A stretch of 64,000 nt of DNA from Rhizophagus irregularis. Lineage: Eukaryota; Glomeromycota; Glomeromycetes; Glomerales; Glomeraceae. Under the pieces are notes generated by a model. It was given only the letters and a program-made list of their open reading frames with translations, was not told the DNA's origin and made no database searches. The stretch's first letter is position 1. Each line of letters opens with the position of its first letter. The position numbers and the translations under genes were made by a program. The stretch lies in the NCBI RefSeq assembly GCF_026210795.1, contig NC_089449.1:1984001-2048000 (forward strand). Reading direction: 5' to 3'. This document shows, in pieces, positions 1 through 11,801 of this stretch.

Positions 1-36
1 TTTTTTTTTTTTTTTCTGTTGAAGGCGAGACGCAGT

Positions 37-105
37 GGTTCGAATCGGGGGGATGATTTTTTTTACATTTTTTTGATGAGGTCACGAGACACAGGGTTCG
101 AATCC
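37..105 (+). other. Paired tRNA T-arm/B-box-like motifs, unit 1
   Basis: GGTTCGAATCG (37-47) and GGTTCGAATCC (95-105) match the RNA polymerase III B-box consensus GGTTCGANTCC and lie 58 bp apart. The same pair occurs in unit 2 (4102-4112 and 4162-4172) and unit 3 (13011-13021 and 13070-13080). No complete tRNA cloverleaf or clear A box was found, so this is a SINE-like or tRNA-derived remnant at best. Confidence 0.45.
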
Positions 106-761
106 AGGCCTCTAGGGATATTTTTTTACATACTGTATATTTTTTTGACATATTTTGCAAAATCACGGGTTCAGATCTTTAAGCCAAGTCAAGCCGATCA
201 ATCGCGCCAAGCGGCGAACTTACTGCCAACCTAAGCCAACCCGTATTGGCTTATCAATCGAAATCATGGCAAAGTATATCGGCTTAAAGGATCAATCAAG
301 CGAATCAAGCCACATTTTATCAACTTAAAGCGGGCATTCATACACGTTACTTTCGTGTTAGTGCACGTAAAGACACGTACACGTGATAAAGTGTATGTAA
401 ACGTATAAATAAGCCGCAAACAAGCCGACCTAACCGATGGAGCTAATATATCACATGACGTCACACAAATTTCCAAAAAGGAAATTTTGTTCCTCACGAA
501 AAATGAACTTTTGAGTTACACGAAATTTCCTAAAAAGGAAATTATTATGCAGATCAATTAATTCTGGCCGGAATTAAAGATTTATTTAATTACACAAGGT
601 TTATCACGTGATATTACGCAAATTTTCAAAAGAAAATTCTTATGCAAATCACAATTCAATATTTAACTTTTAACAATACTATATATTCCAATACTATATA
701 ACAATATTACAATACTATATTAATAAAAATACAATATTTAAAATTCTAATGATACTTTATA

Positions 762-945
762 CAGTCTAACCTCGATATACCGATATTCGATATACCGATA
801 TACTATTAAAAACTTGATATACCGATAAAATTTTATTTTCCCACTATATGTGAGGACATATAAATATCGGTATAACTTTGATATAACGATATTTTCTAAA
901 AATTTCATATATGTCCCGACATATCGTTATATAAAAGTTTGACTG
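762..945. mobile_element. Tc1/mariner-pogo type MITE
   Basis: A 184-bp insert beginning CAGTCTAACCTCG and ending TTTGACTG, flanked on both sides by TA. Unit 2 has the uninterrupted sequence at the matching place (about 5035-5050), an empty site. CAGTC termini with a TA duplication are typical of pogo/Tigger-like MITEs. The inside is built of GATATACCGATA-like repeats. No coding capacity. Confidence 0.75.
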
Positions 946-1895
946 TAATAAATACAATTGATTTTTGATAAACAAAAATATTAAAATACAATATTTAAAT
1001 TTTAACAATACAAAATTTCATATTTGATTTTTTTAACAGTACAGTTATCAAGCTAATATTTCAATTTACTCATTAACAATTTATTACTATTACCAATTAA
1101 AGAGCATATATTAAAAGTACATATAAATTGACATTATACCAAACTTTAGATTAATGACAATTCAACTAACACTCTAACCGGTAAAATTATAAGACTTTCT
1201 AGATCAAAAATTTAATTTCATTTATCTTATTACAATATAATTATTTATTACTATCTAACACATAACTTCTTATATATCAAATATAAAGAATATTAACATA
1301 ACAATAATACTTGCAAAATATATTTTCAAAAAATATTTCATCTTACAACTAAATACAAATCCATATTAATAAAATCTTCAGATTAATGAAAATATAATTA
1401 GCTCTCAATATAATAAAATAGATGTCCAAGCTTATCAAACTTTCATTATAAGAAAATTCAATAATGTTATAATAAATTATTCAGTATTGAAAAATTTTAG
1501 TATAATGCAGTAAAATAAAGAAAAATCAAAACATTTATAAAATGTTATATTCAAGAAAACTTCAAAATATAAATTATCCATCTTTTAATAAAATGAATTA
1601 AAAGTGATAAAAATTGCTTATTTAAGAAAAACTTCATATCAAACTGCCCTTTATATTAAAATTTATTTTACAAAAATTTTTTTTATATTAAAAAAAAGTT
1701 CATTTTAAAAGAAATTCATTATAATATATAAGGTTCAAATCTTTTCTAATATTAATAATAAAGCCATTCCAAACTAATAATTAATTTAACATCCTTTTCA
1801 ACTAAAAAATTTGAGGGGGAAAAAATAATTAAACAAATATGATATTTAAACATATCAAAATTCCTGGAAGTTTTTAGTAAAATCAGAAATATTCA

Positions 1896-2041
1896 GTATA
1901 AGGATGCTTTGCTGTAAAAAAGAATGAAACTATTAAAATATTCAAATTTTCTTTTATATGGCAAAAATATTCTAAATGCTATAATTTATTCAGATTTAAT
2001 ATTTAGTAGTTTCATCCCTTTCTACTGAAAAGCATCCATAC
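1896..2041. mobile_element. Small foldback/MITE-like insert
   Basis: GTATAAGGATGCTTTGC at the left is mirrored by a degenerate inverted copy ending GCATCCATAC at the right. The homology continues inward for about 45 bp around GAATGAAACTATT. The block is absent from units 2 and 3. No target duplication could be fixed, so the family is unknown. Confidence 0.4.
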
Positions 2042-2218
2042 CCAATTTCAGAAAAGAGAGGAAATAAACATATATATTTAAAATTTTTAAAAATAGAGGG
2101 AAGGAATAATAGAGGGAAGGAATACGTTAAACTAAAAATTAATTTGGAATGTCCTAATTATAAAAATACTAATAATAATATTAATTATATTAAAAATAAA
2201 GCAATATTTATAACAAAA

Positions 2219-2600
2219 AATGATATTTAATATTTTTTCTGAAGAAGTTAAAGAATTCTTATTAACAGATTCAATTAAAAATAAAAATTTAGTTTATCAC
2301 AAAAAAAAAAAAAACATTTTAAGTATTTTCTTCTTTATTTCAATTTTTTAAATTAAAATTAAAATTAAAATTAAAATAAAATAAAATAAAAAAAAAATTA
2401 CTATCAATATCTTTATTCTATAAAATTATTAAACACTTTAATAAGTAAAACTCCTTCCCATAAATTAATTTTTAAAGTTAATATATCTATTATACTTTTA
2501 AAAAATATTAGTTTAATAAAAGAATCTTATAATACTAAATTAATAGTTAAAAAATTTTAACAACATATAATAGATGCAAAAATGAGTGTCTGCAAACGGG
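2219..2600 (+). pseudogene. Decayed copy of the Helitron-unit ORF
   Basis: Aligns by eye with the ORFs at 11457-11801 (unit 2) and 14753-15139 (unit 3). The start, the EAKEFLL-like segment and the IVKKFQQHVIDA-like segment are recognisable, but an A-run, stops and frameshifts near 2300-2400 destroy it. Function unknown. Confidence 0.5.
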
Positions 2601-3501
2601 ATTCAAACCAAAAAAACCCTAACCGGCCTGGACCCAGATCCAGATTTGGACTGGCAAACTTTTTTAATTTCTACCTGCCTGAATTCAGGCCAATATATGA
2701 TTTGTTGTTAAATCCAGATTTTTGTAATTCTTGCCAAAATTTTCTTAATTCTGATTGAAATTAAACTATGCCAAAATTTAAATTAACCAATTTTTTTTTG
2801 TTTTTACAACAAATGTTATAATAATAATCTGAATCCAGCCCAGGCTGGGTTTTTTAATATATTAAGTTCAGGCCGGGCTGAGCTGACACTTTAGGTTAAT
2901 TTTCAAGTGCGGGCTAAACTGAATTGTAAAATAGAGGCCAATACAGATCTCTATACAGAAATTTTAATAAATCATATATATTTCTTAAACAATATTTATT
3001 ATTTTAATTAGTACATTATTAATTTTCAGTTTACTTAACCTTTACTATAATAATAATCAATAAAATTTAAAAACAAATAATAACATATGTAGAATTAATC
3101 CTGTATTTGCTTATAGCAATTATTCGTAGTATTATTAAGAATTCAATTAAAAGATAATATTAAAATTTTAGTAAAAAAATATTAATAGATGAAATATATA
3201 TAAAAAAATTGTTGTATATAATAAAATTCTTTAATATATTATATATATAATTTAAAAATTCTTTACATTTATAAAAATTTTTAATTTTTAATAGCACTAT
3301 ATTTTTTTAATAATACCAGTTAATAATCATAATTTCAATTACCAGTAATCATCATTCCAATTTAAGTAATTTATTTTATTTAATATAATTCATATATAAA
3401 TCATCACTCCAGTCAGAAAAATTCTTTATAAAAATAAAAAATAATTTATTTTATATATTTGATATGATTTATATATAAAATATTATTTGGATTACTTTTA
3501 G

Positions 3502-3572
3502 TATAATTTATTATGCAAAATATTATCTGAACTGCGAAGCAGTTCAGATGATATTTTGCAAAATAAATTATA
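3502..3572. repeat. Conserved long hairpin of Helitron unit 1
   Basis: Palindrome with arms of about 34 bp around a GAA loop. The centre is CTGAACTGC...GCAGTTCAG. The two arms differ at two positions. The counterparts are at 12519-12595 and 15879-15939. Confidence 0.85.
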
Positions 3573-3919
3573 TTAACAAAAATTAATTTTACTAATTATA
3601 TTAGTAGGAGATATAGTTAGAATTAGAATTAAGATTAAGTTTAAAATTAAGTTTAGAGTTAAAGTTGATTACTAGAGTTAGGATTTTAGTATGATAATTA
3701 CAATTAAATTGTTTAAAAATTAATCATAATATTAAATTTATATAATAGAAAAATAATAGGGTTTACAGTTTAAATTATAATAGTAAATTAATAATATTAA
3801 GCTTATATAAATTTGAAGTTAAAAAATATTCTTATGATTTATTTATAATAAAACATCTAATTTAACCTCTTATAGACCTATAAACCAAACCTGAAAATTT
3901 CATCGAACGTTGACGAACC

Positions 3920-3946
3920 GGGGCAATGCCTGGGCCTACGGGCTAG
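3920..3946 (+). other. Helitron-type 3' terminus (hairpin + CTAG)
   Basis: GGGGCAATGCCT can form a short G/C-rich stem (one G-T pair). It is followed by about 12 nt and CTAG, then T. The hairpin about a dozen bases before CTRR and the T at the 3' flank match the known Helitron 3' end. The equivalent in unit 3 is 16231-16257. In unit 2 (12848-12876) the hairpin sequence has changed but CTAG is kept. Confidence 0.6.
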
Positions 3947-4495
3947 TCACCCTATATATATTTGGCAATTCTCTGTCACTAATTAAATTGAAGGCATGTG
4001 ATTGGTCACGGGAAAGGTGTGGAGATCGCGTCGCATCCCCCTGTGTTGACTATATTTTGCGCAGTTCTCTGTCACTAATAAAATTGAAGGCCAGACACAG
4101 TGGTTCGAATCCGGGGGATGATTTTTTTTTTACATTTTTTTTGATGAGGTCACGAGACACGGGTTCAAATCCAGGGATATTTCTTTTACTTGACATATTT
4201 CGCAAGATCACACATAAAATAAATAAATATTGCAAGATCACGGGTTCGGATCTTTAAGCTGCCTAGCCTTGATCAGCCGCTTCTAGCCGAACTTCATTAA
4301 CCTGCCTAACGATATTACTTATCGAGAAATCATGGCAAAGTATATCGGCTTGAAGGATCAATTAAGCGAAGCGAATCAAGCCAACTTAAAGGGCGTTCAT
4401 ACACGTATACTTTCGTGTTAGTGGAAATGCAGTATACGTACACGCGTGATAAAGTGTATGTAAATGCGCATGCTAAGCGAACGAGTATACATATA

Positions 4496-4666
4496 AACTG
4501 TACCTGTACGGTTACTAAACTGTACTGTACGAAGTGAGAACTCACCAATCAGATTTTACTGTACGATAAATCAAAAAAATTTAAAAAATTTGAAAAGTAT
4601 ACAATGAGCTATGATTAGCAAAAATATTTTTGTACAGTACAGTTTAGCTGACCGTACAGTACAGTT
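4496..4666. mobile_element. TA-flanked MITE with ~36-bp TIRs
   Basis: AACTGTACC... at the left and ...GGTACAGT-like AGTACAGTT at the right form long imperfect TIRs built of CTGTAC repeats. Both ends are flanked by TA. The segment is missing at the same place in units 1 and 3. It fits a Tc1/mariner-type MITE, with no coding capacity. Confidence 0.65.
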
Positions 4667-5075
4667 TATCTAATTACCTAAGCCGAACCACCGATGGAAC
4701 CAAAATAATATCACGTGATGTCACACAAATTTCCAAAAAAGGAAATTTTGTTCCTCACGAAAAATGAACTTTTGAGTTACACGAAATTTCCCAAAAAGGA
4801 AATTTCTTTGCAGATCAATTAATTCCGGCCGGAATTAAAGATTTATTTAATTACGCAAAAATCTATCACGTGACATTACGCAAATTTTCAAAATTCTTAT
4901 GCAAATCACTTAACATTAATTCTTTATACAAATACAATATTTAATATTACATATAACAATCTCTATATATTCCAATACTATATAACAATATTACAATTCT
5001 ATATAAATAAAAATACAATATTTAAAATTCTAATAATACTCTATAATAAATACAATTAATTTTTAATAAATAAAA

Positions 5076-6430
5076 GGGTTTTGTTTTTTATCGCATCCGC
5101 GATATGTCGCAAGGGCATGCGCCTCCTAATTTTATTGGCGAAAAATTTTTTTGTGGCGCGTCAAATTTCAATTGTAACACGATCTTAAAAAATTTTTTTT
5201 TAAAAAATTCTTCGATCTGTTTTGGTTTCTTTGTCCCTACCCTTTAATAAAAACAAACCTTTACATTTCTTTTTTAATTACGTTTTCATTAAAAACATTG
5301 TTTATCATGTTTATATTCGATGGTTGGTTTCTTTTTTCTTCTTTTTTGTCTTGTTTTGAAAACTACACTAAAGGTTTTTTTTTCTTTTTCAGGTCCTTTG
5401 CGAATTGTGGATTTTGACGTTAATATCATTTGAAAAGAGACTTTTCGTTCTTTAAAGACTTCGGTAGAAGGAAGTTTAATACACCGTGTTTAATAACCTT
5501 AAAAACACTATTAACGATTTTTTTTTTTACTTTAGATTCTTTCACTTTAGATTCTTTTCACAACGGAAGTTTAATGTCAATTTCGTTACTCTTCCTTCTT
5601 CTTATTTGGAAAAAATATTGGTAAGTGTTGGTTATATAGACTATGAACTAATTTAAACGGCCTCTTCAAAGTTTTTGCATATGTATTAACCTCTTGTAAA
5701 CAATATTAACCAATTTTTTTCTTTTTTTTAGGTTCTTTAATTTGATTTCCTTTCTAAAGAAGACCTCTTACTTTCCACTTTGGCGAAGTCTCAGTAGGTG
5801 TTATTCAGGTTGTTGGTGTACGCGAAGCTTTTAGAAACAACACTAACAAGTGTTTTTTCTTTTTTTTAGGTTTTTTTTCGTTGTAAAAGCTAAGATTTAC
5901 CGCCAATTGTATTTTTTTTCATTTCGGTAGGTGTTATATAGGTTAATGGTGCATGTAATAACCTGTTATAAATGATATTAATGAGTTTTTTTCTTTTTTA
6001 GGTTCTTTCACGTTGTTAAAGCCAAACTTTAAAGCTGATCTCATTTTTAAGGTACCTTTGTTACCTTTCACGGTAGGTGTTATATGGGCAATGGTGCATA
6101 ATAACCTATTATAAATGATAATATTAATGAGTTTTTTTTCTTTTTTTAGGTTTTTTTCACGTTGTTAAAGCCAAACTTTAAAACTGATCCCACTTTAAGG
6201 TACTTTTGTTACCTTTCACTTCGGTAGGTGTTATATGGGCTAATGGTGTATGTACTATATAGTAGTCTTTAAAATGAATTAATGGTTTTTTTTCTTTTTT
6301 AGATTCATACGGATGTAATTCACCCGACAATGATGATACAGCAAGTGTAACGAAGTACGGACTAGTGAACATGAAAAATGCACGTAAACTCTGATGTCTT
6401 CTATTTCGGAGATAATAAATAGATTAGTGG
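5076..6430 (+). repeat. MULE-1 left TIR, a chain of intron-like modules
   Basis: Inverted counterpart of about 9440-10885. Read inward it shows repeated donor-acceptor pairs. Candidate introns are 5621-5731, 5794-5869 (branch-like CACTAAC at 5841), 5927-6001, 6073-6149 and 6224-6302. Donors are GTAAGT or GTAGGT, and acceptors follow T-rich tracts ending TTTTTTTAG. The exon-like segments between them are 57-74 bp. The last modules share GTTGTTAAAGCCAAACTTTAAA. The small ORFs that cross here are not credible genes. Confidence 0.8.
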
Positions 6431-6524
6431 TGTATGTATATCTTTGGGAAGTATTAGTGAAGATTTAATTAGGAGGCTTAATAAACTTTATTGTCAAATT
6501 TAAAGATACTTTAGCATTTGATAA

Positions 6525-6760
6525 CTATCTTAAAATATTACAATTTCGCTTATTATGACCCATATCACCACAATTTCCACATTTATATTGTTTACTATTT
6601 ACTGAAGTCGTAGCCTTTTCTTTTTCATGGCTTGCTTTAATTCGTTTTGTATTCTTGGGCGTCCTTAGACTCTTGGTTTATTATTGATTATTGAGAATAA
6701 AAGGAAAATTTTCCTTATCAGATTCATCATCTTTTGTATCTTCTAATTCGATATTTTCAT
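6525..6760 (-). pseudogene. MULE-1 transposase C-terminal tail (zinc knuckle), out of frame
   Basis: Downstream of the transposase stop, the minus strand encodes an acidic/AT-hook-like stretch (GRPR) and then a zinc knuckle with the pattern C-x2-C-x4-H-x4-C (KCGNCGDMGHNKRNC, 6542-6583), ending at a TAG at 6525-6527. MULE-2 ends in the same way (RGRPP then a zinc knuckle), so this tail probably belonged to the transposase. At least two frame changes separate it from the main ORF: an A-run at about 6760 and another near 6660. An unrecognised intron is an alternative. Confidence 0.65.
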
Positions 6761-8978
6761 TTTTGTTCTTCATCTTGTTCTTCATCAACATCTTTTAAGT
6801 AATTCTCCAAAATATATATTATACGTATATCCCTTTTACTAACAGCTTTCATAGTAGCTTTATGTGATAAGCCAGCAATTTTACCATATAATTGTATGTC
6901 TGTAAGTTGTTCATGCCGAGTAATAAATTCTTGTGATGTTTTGCAAATTGCAGTTAAAAATGGAACATTATGTTGAGGAATAAGAGGTGTAATCTCATTT
7001 TCAAATTTGCTAGCAACTAAAAATTGCTCTTTACTAGGATCTTTATCTCTATAATACCATCGTGAAGGAATAAGTCTTAAATGGAATCTTGCTGCAGGAC
7101 TACGAAGCATTATTTGAAAATAATGCCTGCAAATAATTCCTCGATTAATAAGAGATAGACAAGAGCAATAATGAGATCCATTTATTAATAAGATAATAAA
7201 ATGTTTCTCAACAAGTTTGTTTTCAACATTTACAGCCCACATAGATGAAATTTGATCTTTATTAATGTTGGAAATCATACATGCTGCAGTTATTTGACGA
7301 GCATCAGATACATCTTCCAAATATTGACCTAATAAGAGATCATACTGCAAACACATGTAATAGCAATGTTAAATCAAGTAAAATACAAATATAATAAGTA
7401 TACAATTATTATTGTAATATATACTTTATCAAATTCATCAATTACTTCTTGGGTAACTTGTACAGCATTATAAAAAACACACTGACGAATTTCATCTCTT
7501 TGAAGTTCTAATATGGCAGGAGGCAAATATTCTTCAAGTTTTTGGTTAATAGAAGTAAACATGAACGCAGCAGTGGAAATCTGAGTAGGCATACAGGGAA
7601 TAGCAGCTTTCCATAACACAAGTTGATATTTTTTGTTTTCTGCCATTTGTCTTCTCTCTATTACATCCCCAAGTTCACATAAAGAAATATTAGAGTTAAA
7701 AATATAACTTTTAATCCATGCATTAATGCTTTCTACAGGAGAAGATGCATGGAGTCCTGCAGTAAATTGGTGACATGTCCAAGGATGAGCCCATGATTCT
7801 TTAGTATTATAAAGAGTATTTATCAAATATTGCTGTATTTCAGGATATTGAGTAATTAATTTTCTCCATTCTGATTCAAAGGAAAGTGTGTTTAGTGTAT
7901 TACGTACAGCATGAAATTTTGTAAAAAACTCTTGAAATTTATTTCCAATTAGTTTTTGAACCTTTTTAATCAAATTTTGGCTAATATGAAAAGTGCAATG
8001 CATCGGGTATGTGGTAGGAAATGTAGACCTAATCGCAGCATGTACGGCTGGATCTGCATCTGTCATTATTACTTGTGGATACACATTATTTGTTGCTAAA
8101 TTGAGTTGTTCAAATGACCATTCATGTGATTCTTTTGTTTCATCAATTAATAATGCTTGTGCAACAAGTCTTACATTCCGATTTTCATCAAGAATAATAA
8201 ATAAACTTAAAGCCATCTCATACCTATTGGTTTTACAAGTTACATCTTGTACCACAATATCTGAATACCGATACCATAATTCTAACTGAGATGGCGTCAT
8301 CCAGAATAAATGTGTAAGAGTATTATTATTATCAAATTTGATCGCAACCTTCCACATTGGATTATTTTGTGATAATTCAAGTAATTTCGTATACAATTTA
8401 GCTGCATCATTACTATCATCTTTATTTTGTGGACGAAAATGTTGAATTGCTTTATACAAATCATTATCATAAATTATTTGTCCTGGGAACTTTGCTTCAA
8501 GATATTGTCTTTGTGTAGCAGCTCCCATTCTGCATTTAATAGTAAGAAATTCAATCTCCTTCATAATTTCAGGAGGTATGTATTTGTTATCTCCAAATTG
8601 AATGATATTAGGATTAAGATTATGTGAATGGATATCATGAAGTGTTGTAATATAAACATATTTAAAAGGATTTTTAGAGGTAGGTTCTGATAAATTAATA
8701 TGCCAAGCACAGCCTAGACGTTTTGTTGTTGTCTCTTTATTGGATTTTGTAACATAATTACCATGATGTTCACATTGTGCAGTACGTCTACGAAAAGTTC
8801 CATCAGATTTTTTCTCAACACGACTATATATGATATTAAACCCTTGCTGCTTTGCCCGACTTTCAATAGTTTCAAATGCTTGCTTCCAAGTGGTGAAAGC
8901 CTTTCCTTGATACAAAACTGGTTCAGAGTTTTCTTGTTGCATTGTAGTAAACAAAGGTATAAGGTGTGTAAAAAGCAA
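6757..8978 (-). CDS. MULE-1 transposase, two exons
   Basis: Exon 1 is 8978-7425 (518 codons) and exon 2 is 7344-6757, joined by an 80-bp intron 7345-7424 (GTATAT...TTTGCAG). Both exons are in phase 0, giving about 713 aa. The N-terminal ~115 residues resemble a FAR1/FLYWCH-type DNA-binding region (TWKQAFETIESRAKQQG...). The MULE catalytic core follows: first Asp in VVQDVTCKTN, second Asp in VIMTDADPAVHAAI with the downstream MHCTFHIS histidines, and Glu in SPVESINAWIKS. A SWIM zinc finger (CSCLSLINRGIICRH) sits in exon 2. The protein would bind the TIRs and cut out the element in the nucleus. The core is intact. Only the C-terminal zinc-knuckle tail is out of frame. Upstream on minus lies the right TIR, probably promoter and spliced 5' leader. 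Confidence 0.92.
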
Positions 8979-9439
8979 AAAAAAATAAAGGGACGTACAA
9001 AAAAATTAGGTAAACAAATAGTAACTTTTGTGTTACAATCACAATTCATATATTTACTAGCCAATAAAATTAAGCATTGTCCGCACACTAATATTTTCGT
9101 TTATTCAGAACTAAAACCAAGTTAATGACATTTATAAAAGCAATAACATATACTATTAGTCCTATCAACACTTTACCGAAAATGAAAAGTCTTTTTTTAA
9201 CAAGATTTAAAATTAAAATTAAGCTTCTGCAATAAAAGAAGTCTTTTAATATAATATTTACCAACTCTCTATCAAAATAAAAAGACAATACCATCAAGAA
9301 AGTAAGAAAAGTAAGGATTAATCATTAATTATTAGACCTTTTCTATATAAGAATTTTATGTGTATGTAATTAATTACTTTATTAAAAAAATTGTTAAGCA
9401 TCCTGGTTCCTAATTTATATACTTTAATCATTTCCAAAG

Positions 9440-10885
9440 GCTGTTTCATACACCATTAGCCCATATAACACCTACCGAAGTAAAAATAACAAAGGTACCA
9501 AAAAAATGGAGAAAAAAGGATTTATACCATTTATCCCTGGTAGAGCGTTAGAATTTTTTCCGCCAAACAATTTCTACTAGTCCTTTATTACCTGGTATGT
9601 TTCGTCTGACGGTATCAGCTTTAAAGTTTGGCTTTAACAACGTGAAAACCCCTAAAAAAAGAAAAAAACTCATTAATATTATCATTTATAATAGGTTATT
9701 ACATACACCATTAGCCCATATAACACCTACCGAAGTGAAAGGTAACAAAGGTACCTTAGAAATGGGATCAGTTTTAAAGTTTGGCTTTAACAACGTGAAA
9801 AAAACCTAAAAAAAGAAAAAAAAACTCATTAATATTATCATTTATAATAGGTTATTACATACACCATTAGCCCATATAACACCTACCGAAGTGAAAGGTA
9901 ACAAAGGTACCTTAAAAATGAGATCAGCTTTAAAGTTTGGCTTTAACAACGTGAAAGAACCTAAAAAAAGAAAAAAACTCATTAATATCATTTATAACAG
10001 GTTATTACATACACTATTAACCTATATAACACCTACCGAAATGAAAAAAAACACAATTGGCGGTAAATCTTAGCTTTTACAACGAAAAAAAACCTAAAAA
10101 AAAAAGAAAAAACACCTGTTAGTGTTGTTTCTAAAAGCTTCGCGTACACCAACAACCTGAATAACACCTACCGAGACTTCGCCAAAGTGGAAAGTAAGAG
10201 GTCTTCTTTAGAAAGGAAATCAAATTAAAGAACCTAAAAAAAAGAAAAAAAATTGGTTAATATTGTTTACAAGAGGTTAATACATATACAAAAACTTTGA
10301 AGAGGCCGTTTAAATTAGTTCATAGTCTATATAACCGACACTTACCAATATTTTTTCCAAATGAGAAGAAGGAAGAGTAACGAAATTGACATTAAACTTC
10401 CGTTGTGAAAAGAATCTAAAGTGAAAGAATCTAAAGTAAAAAAAAAAATCGTTAATAGTGTTTTTAAGGTTATTAAACACGGTGTATTAAACTTCACCTA
10501 CCGAGTCTTTAAAGAACGAAAAGTCTCTTTTCAAATGATATTAACGTCAAAATCCACAACGCAAAGGACCTGAAAAAAGAAAAAAAAACCTTTAGTGTAG
10601 TTTTAAAACACAAGCAAAAGAAGAAAAAAGAAACCAACCATCGAATATAAACATGATAAACAATGTTTTTAATGAAAACGTAATTAGAAAAGAAATGTAA
10701 AGGTTTGTTTTTATTAAAGGGTAGGGACAAAGAAACCAAAACAGATCGAAGAATTTTTTAAAAAAAAATTTTTTAAGATCGTGTTACAATTGAAATTTGA
10801 CGCGCCACAAAAAAATTTTTCGCCAATAAAATTAGGAGGCGCATGCCCTTGCGACATATCGCGGGTGCGATAAAAAACAAAACCC
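9440..10885 (-). repeat. MULE-1 right TIR, putative promoter and multi-intron leader
   Basis: Mirror of the left TIR. Read on minus, candidate introns are 10345-10234, 10171-10094, 10036-9961, 9886-9806 and 9730-9652 (76-112 bp), each GTAGGT or GTAAGT to TTTTTTAG. They lie upstream of the transposase start at 8978. The outer ~200 bp contain no intron signals and end in the GGGTTTTG terminus. 8979-9440 holds no credible gene. Confidence 0.8.
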
Positions 10886-11456
10886 TAAATAAAAATAATA
10901 AAAATACAATATTTAAATTTAACAATGTTTTATAAATATTTCAATTTATTTATCAATAATTTATTATTATTACTAATTAAAAAGCATATATGACATATAA
11001 ATTGCCATTATACCAAACTTTAAATCAATGTCACTTCCTCAAGGTTATAAGTCAAAAATCTAATTTTATCTATCTGATGATAGACATATTACAATTAAAA
11101 GTGCAGTCTTATGCTCTCCTTAGGGTTATGTCCTATATACGTCTATAACATGACTTAACTAATTATTACATCGCGTCACTTTTACATATGCTATGACGTG
11201 AAACGAACTAAGTATTATGTCATATCATTAAGGCTACACCTCTAATTACAATACAACTATTTATTACTATATCTATCATATAACTTCTTAATTCTTATAT
11301 ATCAAATATAAACAATATTAAGATAATGAAAATTATTTTAAAATTTTTAAAATAAAGGGGAGGAATACATTAAACTAAAAATTAATTTAGAATGTTCTAA
11401 TTATACTGATAATAATATTAATTATATTAAAAATAAAGTAATATTTACAACAAAAA

Positions 11457-11801
11457 ATGATGTTTTATATTTTTCCTAAAGAAGCTAAAGAATTCTTATT
11501 AGCAGGTTCAGTTAAAGATAAAGATTTAGTTCATCAAAATCTTTATCCTATAGAATTCTTAACCACTTTAACAAGTAAAACTCTTTTTCATAAATTGATT
11601 TTTAAAGTTATTATATCTATTATACTTTTAAAAAATATTAGTCCAATAGAAGAATCTTATTATAATACCAGATTAATAGTTAAAAAATTTCAACAACATG
11701 TAATAGATGCAGAAATAAAGGTCTGCAAATGGAACCCAGAACCCAGAAACCCTAACTGGCTCAGATCTGAATCCAGGTTTAGGCTAACAAACTTTCTTTA
11801 A
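11457..11801 (+). CDS. Hypothetical 114-aa ORF of Helitron unit 2
   Basis: Starts MMFYIFPKEAKEFLLAG. It is 114 aa, conserved in position and sequence with 14753-15139, with a decayed copy near 2219. It has a hydrophobic stretch near residues 45-65 (KVIISIILLKNI) and a C-terminal part rich in Pro/Asn. No family was recognised. The last ~25 residues differ between copies, so the end may be non-coding. It may be a captured gene fragment, common in non-autonomous Helitrons. The stop directly upstream of the start leaves no longer N-terminus. Confidence 0.4.
   Translation: MMFYIFPKEAKEFLLAGSVKDKDLVHQNLYPIEFLTTLTSKTLFHKLIFKVIISIILLKNISPIEESYYNTRLIVKKFQQHVIDAEIKVCKWNPEPRNPNWLRSESRFRLTNFL

Larger units (their letters stand above)
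1..3946 (+). mobile_element. Helitron-like tandem unit 1 (5' end outside window)
   Basis: First of three head-to-tail related units. It is recognised by segments shared with units 2 and 3: the B-box-like block at the start, a GATCAATTAATTC-containing stretch near 540, a decayed ORF near 2220, a hairpin at 3502-3572 and the 3' end CTAG at 3943-3946. Next to it, TCACC opens unit 2. The 5' TC start, 3' hairpin plus CTAG, and absence of TIRs or target duplication are the known Helitron end signature. No Rep/helicase gene is present, so the unit is non-autonomous. It is the most diverged and longest unit and contains two small inserted elements. About 950-1890 and 2600-3500 are AT-rich with no gene seen. 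Confidence 0.6.
5076..10885 (-). mobile_element. MULE-1: complete Mutator-like element
   Basis: A 5810-bp element with outer ends GGGTTTTGTTTTTTATCGCA and its inverted copy, flanked by a perfect 9-bp duplication TAAATAAAA (5067-5075 and 10886-10894). Unit 3 of the Helitron array keeps the single-copy empty target at 13783-13791, which proves the insertion. TIRs exceed 1.2 kb each and are modular. The single transposase gene is on minus, so its transcript would start in the right TIR. Long TIRs and a 9-bp TSD are classic for Mutator. Confidence 0.93.

Noticed and set aside
4102-4112. Complete tRNA gene
   Set aside because: Only T-arm/B-box-like words; no acceptor stem, anticodon arm or A box could be folded.
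7993-8627. Plus-strand ORFs within the MULE-1 transposase
   Set aside because: Shadows of the minus-strand gene with catalytic motifs.
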